Origin: Amaurobius ferox | Taxonomy: Eukaryota; Arthropoda; Arachnida; Araneae; Amaurobiidae | NCBI GenBank assembly: GCA_951213105.1 | Contig: OX578138.1 | Coordinates: 66,178,037-66,242,036 of the forward strand | Direction: 5' to 3' | Length of the DNA stretch: 64,000 nt | Part shown: positions 43,346 to 54,913 of the stretch, one piece after another | Position numbering within the stretch: the first letter of the stretch is position 1 | Layout: each line of letters opens with the position of its first letter | Notes under the pieces: model-generated | Told to the model about the DNA's origin: nothing | The model's database searches: none | The model's input: the letters and a program-made list of their open reading frames with translations, nothing else | Made by a program: the position numbers and the translations under genes

Positions 43346-43347
43346 AA

Positions 43348-43425
43348 CCTGGCCAGCCGAACTGGCCAGCCGAAGGTCTACCATTGAGCTACTGGGGCGG
43401 AATTACAAGCTCTTATGTTCGAGGT
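43348..43425 (-). mobile_element. tRNA-derived SINE, head fragment
   Basis: Minus strand 'ccccagtagctcaatggtag' + 'accttcggctggcc' is a tRNA-like A-box region, closely matching the fuller SINE at 43566-43787. The body is absent. Confidence 0.65.
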
Positions 43426-43565
43426 GAACATTTTCCATCCTCTAATGCCTGATTGGCGTGCAACTCACAATCTGACTGACCACTTCCTGCTATTTTTACT
43501 TTAGATTATCCGTCTCCTACTACTTTTAGCCTTCAGGTTAGCTTCCATTGTAGTCGTTATCCTCT

Positions 43566-43787
43566 TTTCTTTTTCTTTTTTTTAATTGGCGCTTCATATC
43601 CCAGAGCCAATTGAATCCGTGCTAGTCGTGTTAGGGTCACTTTCAGACCTCCGACATCTTTGCACTAACCTACAGGGTTGATTTATTTGAGCGCCATTGT
43701 GAAGAACCTTGAATTTCCAACTGGGAATCGAACCCTGAATCTTCAAATTGGCCAGCCGACGCTCTACCGTTGAGCTAGTCGGACGGA
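43566..43787 (-). mobile_element. tRNA-derived SINE with A and B boxes
   Basis: On the minus strand it begins 'ccgtccgactagctcaacgg' + 'tagagcgtcggc', with a clear A box (TAGCTCAACGGTAGAGC). The B box 'gggttcgattcc' follows about 30 bp on, at the spacing of a tRNA gene. A ~150-bp tRNA-unrelated body ends in 'ggcgccaattaaaaaaaaag'. The anticodon arm is not convincing, so it is a SINE rather than a tRNA gene. Its body differs from that of the 5S SINEs. Confidence 0.85.
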
Positions 43788-44169
43788 ATTGCAAACTCTT
43801 CTCGTTGAAGTGGACTCTGTAAACAGTTTTGCAATTTGCTGATTTATAAGCTGCATCTTAAAGTAAAATAAAAATAAGTATAAAACGTAACATCGTTGAT
43901 GTGAAAAATGTAGCCGAAACATTGTTTTCTACAGTTCTTAAACAAAGCAATCTCTGCTTATGCAATCGAGTAAAGAATGTTGCAAAAATTCTCCTCATTG
44001 TAACATTTATCAAAGTCTTAGAACAAGCTTTTATACCAGTAATGTTATAAACGGTAAGATCTATACGAAACCGAGATTTATTTATTTTTCCTCGCTTACT
44101 CCTTTACACCCTTCTCTTCCCCCAGGGTTTTCTCCGCATCCTCCTTCTGCTCTTTATTATCCCTAACTA
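43788..44169. other. No gene recognised
   Basis: Contains a pyrimidine-rich stretch at 44090-44190 (cctcctcct/ccttctctt type) just before exon-like copy 2, which could be a splice-acceptor tract or chance. Confidence 0.4.
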
Positions 44170-44440
44170 CCTTCCTGACTGTGGCCTCCAGTGTTGGACG
44201 ACGATGCGCACTGACCCTGTGGACAAGGGTCAACAGCAGAGGTCCCCGCGGAATCGGTGTGTTGATGAACTGACCAGTGGTCAGCCTGTGTGGACAGAAG
44301 AGCACAAAGAGAAGCTGTTAGCTGAGGGTCGTTAACGTGTTGGCTCGTTATGAAGTTTAGTCCCCACGGAATGTAAACAAAAGGCAGGTCGATGGCTTTC
44401 GTTGGAAAAATATGAAGGAAATAAGCCGTGGTTCAATTTT
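44170..44440 (+). repeat. Exon-like duplicated segment, copy 2
   Basis: Parallel to 42222-42485 at about 80% identity. The frame reads 'DPVDKGQQQRSPRNRC' and 'WTEEHKEKLLAEGR' and ends at the equivalent TAA (about 44335). Near its start a single base is missing relative to copy 1. Confidence 0.5.
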
Positions 44441-45119
44441 GTATGAAGTGAGAGGATTTCTGATGACAGCGGTTGTAAATTCTAGCGTGCGGTAAGAGTT
44501 GAGGTCGCTGTGTAGTGATAAGTGCCAGGTTTAGGAGAAATTTTAAATATTGAGTATTCACGCGTATGTGAGCTGTACAAATCCTGTAATTAAGTATAGA
44601 AAGAATGTAACACATTTAAGGGTCTTATTTCGTATAGAAAACTTTAGGTATGTGTTCTGGGGTCTTTCTTAAATTACGAACGCTTGGAAGGGGAGGGGAG
44701 GGGATGGCAGTGTTATGCAGTGATACAAAAGTGGGGAGAGGATCAGGTCTGGCCTTTCGTAACTCTTTTTCTTGAGATTTTTGTGATGAAACTCTTTAGG
44801 ACACATGGTAGAGTAAGTAGATCTTGAAAGAAATGTGACAGGGATGAAACGAAAATATAAAACGGGTGACATAGTGTTAGGAATACGCAACAGAAAACTA
44901 TTGTTATAGTTTGAAGGTCTTGGTCGCTTGACCTTGATATCGATTTTGGTCACCTTAGCGAAGAATTTAGAAAATATCGCCAATCTGGTGTATTCGGGGA
45001 AGTTCTAGAAACTTCGAATTCTACTCATTCACTAAGAACTTTACGAGTTACGTGCTTATAAGCTCGCCATAGTTCAGTTAATCTGTTGAAGTGATACGAG
45101 TAAAAGCATCTGTCGAGCT
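44441..45119. other. No gene recognised
   Basis: Short frames only. 'cgaagaatttagaaaatatcgcc' at 44958 resembles the Arg-poor 'tatcgcc' phrases of family 1 but is too short to assign. Confidence 0.35.
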
Positions 45120-45465
45120 TATTACAGAACCAATACAATGGCTGTCGACTAGGCCTGTACTGCTTTTTCAGCAGGATAATGTCAGGCCACATACTATACG
45201 GGCGCCTATGAATAGACTAGAAGGTTTTGATATCCTGCCTTGGCCATCATATTCTCCTGATTTGTCGCCAATTGAGCATATCTGGAACATCATTGGTCGC
45301 CGATTAAGAGAACTCCCAATTCTAGCAAATCATGTTCAGTTTCAAGCCCAATGGCATGTTGTGTGGAATGTCATCCCTCAGCACACCTTTGACCATTTCA
45401 TTGACGGGATGCCTCGTCGTATTCATTCCGGCATTGCCGCTCGCGGTGGGACCATTCCATATTGA
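45120..45465 (+). pseudogene. Tc1-like transposase, C-terminal third
   Basis: An open frame encodes 'LLFQQDNVRPHTIRAPMN' (second Asp), 'YSPDLSPIEHIWNIIGRRL' (final Glu) and 'MPRRIHSGIAARGGTIPY', the normal C-terminus of Tc1/mariner DD34E transposases. The catalytic residues seen are intact, but the helix-turn-helix domains and the first Asp are missing and no inverted repeats are obvious. Non-coding sequence downstream (to about 45620) may belong to the element. Confidence 0.88.
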
Positions 45466-45624
45466 TCTAATGTCAATAAAGTTCCATGCTTTCATTTTCC
45501 AGGTACGATTTTTTATCATTTGCACATCTCCATGTTACAATTATATTCTGTAAATTTCATAAGAATACATCAATTTCATCATGGTATTGCGATTTCAGTT
45601 GTAAGCAGTGTAATTTTGAGAGAA

Positions 45625-46388
45625 AAAAAATTCAGCAATTCTTATACAACTCACCTTACAATCACTTGTTTACATTCTGCATCCATCAAAATTAGGCTTC
45701 GTTGTAGAAAAGTTTAATGATCATTTAAACTCAAAAATATTGTAATAGCGTTGGTGCAAAATATATATGCACAGAAAATACGCAATAATAAAAAAATTTT
45801 AGGACGTATGCAACACTAAATATAAATTTTAAAGAATGAATTTTATTTTGAAGTGGGTCGCGTTATTATTTTAATTTTTATTTAAATTAAAAATAACTTT
45901 AAAAATCACGATTTTGAGACAAGTGGATGCCATATATCATTTTGAAGTGGGTCACGTGATCTTTTCATATCATGGTCCCGTGATCGCTTCATATAAGATG
46001 TGTTATTATTATTTTAATTTTTATATAAAAAACTACTGAATATATTTCGCTGAATTTTTTTTTATATATTTTACGGAATTTTTAATAATTACCTAAAGTT
46101 TTCGAAGCAATTTGTGAATTTTAAATCCGCTTAAAAAATGCTTGAATAATTAAGTCCCATAGGGCTCAATGTATTTCATTTTTTCAAGCAGGGTTCAATC
46201 CAAAACTAATTGGGTGATATTATTCATTTATATTCCCATAGGTCCTACAGACCGTCTGAACAACATACTAAAGTTTCATTTTGATTAAGCCATTTTTACG
46301 GCAGTTATCGTGCTAAAGGACAGACAGACAGACAGACAGAATGAACAAAGTCATAAACACTTTTCAACTTTGTTGTAAAGTGTGTTCA
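45625..46388 (+). repeat. Family-2 interspersed repeat
   Basis: Matches 21850-22222 and, inverted, 48676-49350: 'gaagcaatttgtgaatttta', 'caaaactaattgggtgatat', 'cagaccgtctgaacaacata', (GACA)n and the terminal hairpin 'cacttttcaactttgttgta' + 'aagtg'. It starts further 5' than the tandem-repeat portion. Confidence 0.75.
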
Positions 46389-46726
46389 TTATTCAGAACT
46401 GTAATACCGAAACTATCGTTGAGGCTTTCGTTATTGTTGGCTATCGTTATCGATTGATTTTAATACACTAGGTGATTTCAAACTCTGTGTACCAATTTTA
46501 ATGGGAGATAGGGAACACTAAAACTATCATTTTTCATTCATGAATCTATATCCACAGACGTCCCAATTTGGATGCTAGAGGGCGCTGTAGGGTGTGGAAG
46601 TTGCCTATTTTTCGCCGTTGTCATTTGTAAAATGGAACATCGTGCTTGTGAAAGGCAACATTTTACGAATGTTGAGATGACTGATGTGCATATGTGCTGA
46701 GAGAGAACAGGGGAAATGGTGGGAGG

Positions 46727-46962
46727 GTCGTACGCGATCCCCAACGCCGCTCAAACAATCTCCGTGCCTTCGAGGAGTATGATCACGATAAATATGTATC
46801 TTGGAAAGTCCATCCGAGATGTGATGGGTCAGAGGAAGGATGGTGTGGTCTCTGTGGCTGCCTTTTCCATTGGATTCCGGTCTAAATTTTGTATCTCACT
46901 AGGTCATCCAATCATATACCTTACACTTTCAGGTAGGTCGGGCGGTCTGTGGTACTACCTAG
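46727..46962 (+). mobile_element. Diverged SINE body inside the long-TIR element
   Basis: 'ctccgtgccttcgaggagta', 'ccatccgagatg', 'ggattccggtctaaatttt', 'ataccttacactttcaggta' and 'gggcggtctg' follow the order of the 5S/tRNA SINE body at lower identity. The head does not look like 5S rRNA. Confidence 0.65.
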
Positions 46963-46984
46963 ACTGTTGATATGCATCTAGCGA

Positions 46985-47140
46985 ATGGAACGTCTAATAA
47001 AAGTGAAGGAGCTGTTTATAAAAGCAAAAGAGCTGCTAATAAAAGTTAAAGAGCTGCTAATAAAAGCGAAAGAGCTCCTAATAAAAGCGAAAGAGCTCCT
47101 AATAAAAGCGAAAGAGCTGCAAATAAAAGCGAAAAGAGCT
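46985..47140 (+). repeat. 21-bp minisatellite, about 7 units
   Basis: Units of the form gctgctaataaaagcgaaaga repeat with few changes. The period is a multiple of three and one frame reads as repeats of KELLIKA, but there is no start or context for a protein. Confidence 0.9.
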
Positions 47141-47413
47141 GTCATAAGATTGTATTAATAATCTTAAAACAGCTCTTCCGTTTTCATTGGCATATGCTTG
47201 CTATGCATTTCGATAACGTTAGTATTCGTGAAATGTTACACGTTCTGCGTTATAAATGATGATGTCGAAAAATAGCCAGTTGCCGGGTCTTCCAACAGCG
47301 CCCCCTATCGCCAAAGGGTCACATCTGCGGACATACATTCTTTACGAAAAATGTTTGTTTTAGTGTTCTCTATCTCCGATTAAAGTTTGCACAAAGAGTT
47401 CCTAATCACCCTT

Positions 47414-48109
47414 ATTATTCCAATATGTTGCACGTGCATTTTAAAATACAGATGCGTACACTCCAAAATCGGGGGGTTGGTGAGTGTATTGAATTTGATA
47501 AAATTTGAAAGTCTATTATAGAATTCAAATATATATTTACTCTTGGCATTTCGTTTTAACAGATTCGCATGATGCTCGTAAGCCACAGTTTGTCCATGCC
47601 TGAACTATGCACTCTCCAATCTCTACTCTATATACAATTCGTAGTCTCTTATGAATTCTTCAGGAACAAGGTAATGATCTAAATTTATCGCCCTGGTGCT
47701 CAGCTTTTCATTTATATGTGTTCGTCTTTTGTCCTTCAAACCGCAAGCTGCAGATTAAGTGGCGGGGAGACTTCTATATGGCCCTGATGACCGGGAGAGG
47801 GAGGGGGGGGGACATAAAGGATTGAATGCGATTACATCAGGGCTGGGGAGAACAAATTTCATTAACACCCCCAAGCACCTGTTTGTCCATTCATGGAATC
47901 TTTTATTTCCGCATACGTTTGTGAATGGAATCGATGATGTATATGGCGTGGTTAAAATTCGAATTTTCAGCCCAAATGCTATATTGTAGCAATATATTAA
48001 AGGAGGAGCCTTCAAATAGTGGCATGTGGAGTAAATACTACATTTTTTAAGGAATTGTTAAACAATTTTATTCTGCTTTGCATGCTTATTTAGATCAGTG
48101 ATGAAAATT
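47414..48109. other. No gene recognised
   Basis: Mixed sequence with a G-rich run near 47800-47815. I see no family here. Confidence 0.4.
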
Positions 48110-48400
48110 TTCGGGAAAAAACGGAAGTGACAGAACTCACAATCTCTCCAGAACTAATAATAGAAATCCCTAGTGAACCCAAAACCACCTCTGAAATTCG
48201 ATGTTGAATCCATATCTGTCATCTCTATCTATAACCACTCTTTAGAATCCTTAGAAGAGATAAAAAATATTTCTTAACCGGAAGTGAAATAAAATGTAAG
48301 GACATTTTTAGCGACTCCACCGGAATTTAATGCTCAATTCATATTAGGAATCGTTTAAACGCTAATCCCAATCTGTAGAAATATTGCGATGACAGAATGC
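48110..48400 (-). repeat. Dispersed relative of the 22790-23760 tandem unit
   Basis: The minus strand reads 'gacagatatggattcaacat' + 'cgaatttcagagg', 'actagggatttctatt' and 'tatagatagag', in the same order as the tandem units at 22790-23760. About two units are present. Confidence 0.6.
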
Positions 48401-48528
48401 GATCACTTAAATAATTACAAAAATTAAAATTACTTATAATATCGGAATTTTTTGTTAGAATGCTGGATTATATCTAGAGATTTTCGTTAAATAATAGAAT
48501 TTTGCTAATCTTAGTTTTTCGGGTGCGA

Positions 48529-48530
<2 letters not shown>

Positions 48531-48571
<41 letters not shown>

Positions 48572-48572
48572 A

Positions 48573-48642
<70 letters not shown>
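48531..48642. repeat. (AT)n microsatellite
   Basis: About 110 bp of AT with gt and ga interruptions. Confidence 0.97.
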
Positions 48643-48644
<2 letters not shown>

Positions 48645-48675
48645 CTTTCTTGTTTATAATTCACTTGGTTTTTAA

Positions 48676-49985
48676 CACTTTACAACAAAGTTGAAAAGTG
48701 TTTATGACTTTGTTCATTCTGTCTGTCTGTCTATCTGTCCGTTAGCACGATAACTGCCGTAAAAATAACTTAATCAAAATGAAATTTTAGTATGTTGTTC
48801 AGACGGTCTGTAGAACCTATGGGAATATAAATGAATAATATCACCCAATTAGTTTTGGATTGAACCCGGGTCGAAAAAATGAAATACATTGAGCCCTATG
48901 AAACCTAATTTTTCAAACATTTTTTAAGCGGATTTAAAATTCACAAATTGCTTCGAAAATTTTAGGTAATATTCAAATTGTTCCATAAAATATATAAAAA
49001 AAAATTCAGCGAAATATATTCAGTAGTTTTTTAAATAAAACTTAAAATAATAATTACACCTCTTACATGACGCGATCACGTGACCATGATATGAAACGAT
49101 CACATGACCCACTTCAAAAAGATATATGGCATCCATCTTGTTTCAAAATCGTGATTTTTTTAAGTTCTTTTTAATTCATATTGAATGTTGTATCCGTCCT
49201 AAAACTACTTTATTTTTGCTTAAATTCTGTGCATCTACATACTGAAACAACGCAATGACAATATATTTGAGTTTAAATGCTCATCTAAATTTGATTATTT
49301 CTACAACTAAGCCTATTTTTCACCTATGTAAAATGTAAACAGCAAAATATATAGAATGTGTTGTATTAGAATTCCTGTATTTTTTTAACACAAAATAATT
49401 TAGTCCATGGAGTCTGCATGGCTGATATGAATGAAATATTAATTGATTTCATAAAGAGAAGGACGATTTTTTTCGATGAAGTTTCAAGCATAGAGTTTAA
49501 TTTTTTGTAGCTCCATGGTGTTAAACAAAATGTTTAAATAAAATAAATTATTATAGTATTGTGATGAATGAAATGAATGGGAGAAAGTCATGAATGAAAT
49601 CCTGTTTTTATAGAGAGATCCAGGCGTGTTATTTTTTCTATGACGTCATTTGAATAAATTTCAGTTGTTTTCGATGAAGTTTTCAAATATAATAAATTAT
49701 CGTAGTATTATGATAATTCTAAAACTATTACCGAGGAATGTATCACATTTTAGAGATGTTTAAACCAGGCAATTTATATTTCAATGTCGTCATTTGAATG
49801 AAGTTCATTTTTTTCGATGAAGGTTTAAGTTTTCAAATATAATAAATTAATGCAGTATTGTGATAAGTTTCAAAATATTACCGAGGAAAGTATTGCATTT
49901 TAGACTTGTTTAAATAAAATAGCATTGAAGCTGGAAAGTGTTTCATAATCAATGCTTTAAGCATGATTGATCTTTCTTGTTATTA
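48676..49985 (-). repeat. Family-2 interspersed repeat, longest copy, inverted
   Basis: From the terminal hairpin (acactttacaacaaagttga) at 48678 through 'cagacggtctgtagaacc', 'tttgaagtgggtcatgtgat' (inverse) to the ~155-bp tandem portion at 49550-49985, ending 'gaagctggaaagtgtttcat'. It shows that the tandem units and the hairpin end at 21228-22222 belong to one element of about 1.3 kb. Confidence 0.75.
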
Positions 49986-49991
49986 TTTGTC

Positions 49992-50457
49992 CTTTCACTA
50001 GCCAGTAGACAGTTCCAATGGTGTCCATAGGTAAATACTATCGCCATTGTCAGAAACTGGCTATTCTATCGGTTTTAATTCGAATTGTATGGCTGTCCTG
50101 ACGAGAATGCAATTTCGAACTAATCGCCGTTTTTTGTGTAGTTTCAGTTGATTTTTCCTGCGGATTCCGTGACAATCCGCAAGGCTTGGTCTTCAATCTT
50201 GAGCTATTTATTATTGCTTTTTCTCATTTTTGCCGTGTTTGCTTTTTTATTTTATATATATTTATACATATATACCTCTTTAATTATGATTTTTGTATAC
50301 TCATCTTACCCTCACCAACTTTCCATTGTAGTGATAAGTTACCTTCTATTTTTATCCTTAGTCTTGGTCTATAGTTACTTATTTGTAACGGATATGCTAG
50401 AGATGGGTTTTTTTGTACTTACCGTAGTTCATGCATAGTTTTCGATTAAAAATTTCA

Positions 50458-50460
<3 letters not shown>
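49992..50460 (+). mobile_element. Reverse-transcriptase element subfamily B, 3' UTR copy
   Basis: 'actagccagtagacagttcc', 'aactggctattctatcgg', 'gtcctgacgagaatgcaatt', 'cttggtctatagttacttat' and 'catagttttcgattaaaaat' precede an (AT)n tail, as after the copy at 52804. Confidence 0.8.

Positions 50461-50496
<36 letters not shown>
50461..50496. repeat. (AT)n microsatellite, shared 3' end of two elements
   Basis: A subfamily-B copy (+) and a subfamily-A copy (-) meet tail-to-tail at this AT array. Confidence 0.97.
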
Positions 50497-50500
<4 letters not shown>

Positions 50501-51806
50501 TAAATTAGTAAATCCAAAGTTAGAATGTATGTAGTAACTCATAATACACTATTCCAAAATTTTCTACAAAATACAAAGAAATTAAGACATAAAGAGGAAA
50601 TAATAAAGCATAATGCAGGTCATAAAGACAAAGACAATCAACAAATTTCAAAAATGAGGAATGCAAATAAGAAAACAAAAAAATCAAGCAAAAAAGCTTG
50701 CACATGGAAGAGATTTAGGCTTACGATAAGTTCATTTCGAAAAAATTCTCTTCGGGTCCATATATCCCTTCGAAATAAACACAAAAATGCTTGTTTCTGA
50801 AACACAAGATAGATTTTATCTATAAACTTGTGTTATATGGACGACAAGCATATAGATTGGAACAATAAAGGAAACAAAAATACCTCAAAACACACCTCAT
50901 CAGCGCAACCATGACGAGCAAAATATGACTAGAGCAATGTTGCCATATGCCAAAAAGAAAAGATGTGATTTGCTGTTGCCAAAGAGAGTAATAAAAACAG
51001 TACTGCGCAAAAGCAATAAAATGAGTTATTCAACAGTTAAAGCTGCAAGATAAAAAGATGAAAATATAATTACAAGAGAATGAAGAAGTACGGCTATAAT
51101 AAGATAATAAGGGGAGAATAAGAGAATTTTAGGCTAATCGAAACTTATTAACTATACTATTTACTAAATAAGCAGGATATTGATACATTTTACTGGTAAT
51201 TTTGAGGTTATTAATGTGCAAAGCATGAAATAGTTTATCTGATAATCTATAAATTCTAAAAAGTTGATTAAGTATAATATTTCTAAACAATTGAATCGAG
51301 TTGCAGGAATTAAAAGGTAATAATTTATTAATATTAAATTAAAAAAAATCTTTTTTATCATATAAATTAGTAACTATCCCAAGAGCAGGTTCTATAATTA
51401 GATTTAAATCCAAATAATAAATATTATTACTAATAGAAGTTTCATTAGGTATTAATTCCAAATTATCCGGATAGAAATCTATATCTATGACATAGTTATC
51501 AGTAAATACAAGACAAATCAGATCATCTACATATCTATAAATTTTATAATCTGTTGAAGTAAAGAATTTTTCATATTGATATAGGTATAAATTAGCTAAC
51601 ATACTGCTACTACAGCCACCTTGTGGAACACCTGAGACTTGTAAGTATAATTTATTACCTTGAAAGATATAATTATTGAAAAGAACAAAATGGAGAAGCT
51701 TAGGAAAATTGGTAAATTTAGTAAGATTAGAATGATTAGTAATATAAGCATTATATAAAGCTAAAATGACATCATATAGATCAGTGATCTTAATATTATT
51801 AAAAAG
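50497..51806 (-). mobile_element. Reverse-transcriptase element subfamily A, RT pseudogene
   Basis: From its 5' side (51806) down: a degenerate minus-strand reverse transcriptase with motif B 'SGVPQGGCSSSMLANL' (51640-51590), motif C 'YRYVDDLICL' (51535-51510), a following 'FYPDNLELIPNETS', 'YYLDLNLIIEP' and 'NLYDKKDFF', then stops and a frameshift. A ~500-bp 3' UTR follows with a strong hairpin at 50801-50834 (aacacaag...cttgtgtt) and an (AT)n tail. The N-terminal half of the protein is missing, the 5' end lying in (AT)n at 51807. Confidence 0.85.
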
Positions 51807-51825
51807 ATATATATATATATATATA

Positions 51826-52764
51826 CCGGGTGGTCAGAATTAAAACACCCCTACTCTGAGCTCTCTATAGATCGAACTACTCAGTGTAAAGGCTCCAAAA
51901 TTGTTGAACCTACTATTCAAGACATGGGGAAAGGGGTTACTCGAAAAAAAAATAGTTCCAGAAACACTGGTAGGTGGCGCTGTACAACAGAAAATATGCT
52001 GAAAAGACACGAAATACACATTTGTAACACATTTTATTCGAACGTACCAAACATTCATATCACAAGGACCTTATCGATGCAGGGAATGCTGCGTATAACG
52101 TTATCCATTGATTGTTCAACAATAGCGGTGGCAACATCGTCAACGACATCTGAACGAGTCGATTTGCGTCCTCGACCCGGCTGAACTCCAAGATGTCCAG
52201 TTTTCTCGAATCGAGCGATCATTCTCCTGAGAGCTTGGTCCTTTGCGCAAATTCTTAAGTTGACGAAACTCTCGAAGTGCAGCTGCAGCATGTCCCTTGT
52301 TTTCGTAAAACAGCTTCACAAGCAAAGCGCGTTCTGGCAGTGTGACAGCCATCGCTGATAAGAATGAAAATTTCCCAGTTTTATCCCCTTTTATGCCCAG
52401 AACATAGTAGCTGCAAACCAAGGGTTTATGCAAATTTTTGTGCTTACAGTGCGAAATTGCAGTTACAATGACAGTTCAAGTTTCTTCACATTTTTATCTT
52501 CTTTTTTCTCATATCAGCAAAAGAAATTAAAAAGGAAAAATTCCATATTGCACGTGTTTGTTTTTTTGTGATTATTTTTTGTGTCTTTGAAGCATATTTT
52601 CTGTTGTACAGTGCCACCTATCGGTGTTTCTGGAACTAATTTTTTTTTCGCGTAATCCCTTTCCCCATGTCTTGAATAGTAGGTTCAACAATTTTGGAGC
52701 CTTTACACTGAGTAGTTCGATGTATAGAGAGCTCAGAGTAGGGGTGTTTTAATTTTAATCACCC

Positions 52765-52766
<2 letters not shown>
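51826..52766 (-). mobile_element. Mariner-superfamily element, ~187-bp TIRs, HTH-domain relic
   Basis: The inverted repeats of about 180-187 bp (51826-52012 and 52590-52766) are over 90% alike, begin CCGGGTG and sit between TA dinucleotides inside an AT array. The minus strand between about 52360 and 52060 encodes the N-terminal helix-turn-helix of a transposase in two frames: 'VTLPERALLVKLFYENKG', 'AAALREFRQLKNLRKGP', then after a frameshift 'RRMIARFEKTGHLGVQPG' and 'VATAIVEQSMDNV'. This matches the DUF4817-type DNA-binding domain common in arthropod transposons. The catalytic DDE domain is absent, so it is a non-autonomous 941-bp element with a fossil of its parent's DNA-binding region. Confidence 0.88.
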
Positions 52767-54860
<2,094 letters not shown>

Positions 54861-54862
54861 TT

Positions 54863-54863
<1 letters not shown>

Positions 54864-54911
<48 letters not shown>
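54864..54911. repeat. (AT)n microsatellite upstream of the intact RT
   Basis: AT array with one gt interruption; 3' tail of the preceding element and immediate upstream flank of the next. It contributes spurious MYIYIY codons if translated. Confidence 0.97.
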
Positions 54912-54913
54912 TA

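Larger units (their letters stand above)
46466..47413. mobile_element. Mariner-like long-TIR element with nested insertions
   Basis: The left ~210 bp (46466-46680) pair with the right ~190 bp (47220-47413): 'gggagatagggaacactaaa' against 'tttagtgttctctatctccg', 'tagagggcgctgta' against 'cagcgccccctat', and 'gcctatttttcgccgttgtc' against the inverse 'gatgatgtcgaaaaatagcc'. Identity is about 65-70%, so the element is old. The outer ends carry GGTGATT. Inside lie a SINE body (46727-46962) and a 21-bp minisatellite (46985-47140). No transposase is found. Confidence 0.7.

Noticed and set aside
43740..43790. A tRNA gene on the minus strand
   Set aside because: A and B boxes are good, but the anticodon and acceptor stems do not fold and the sequence runs into a SINE body with an A-rich end.
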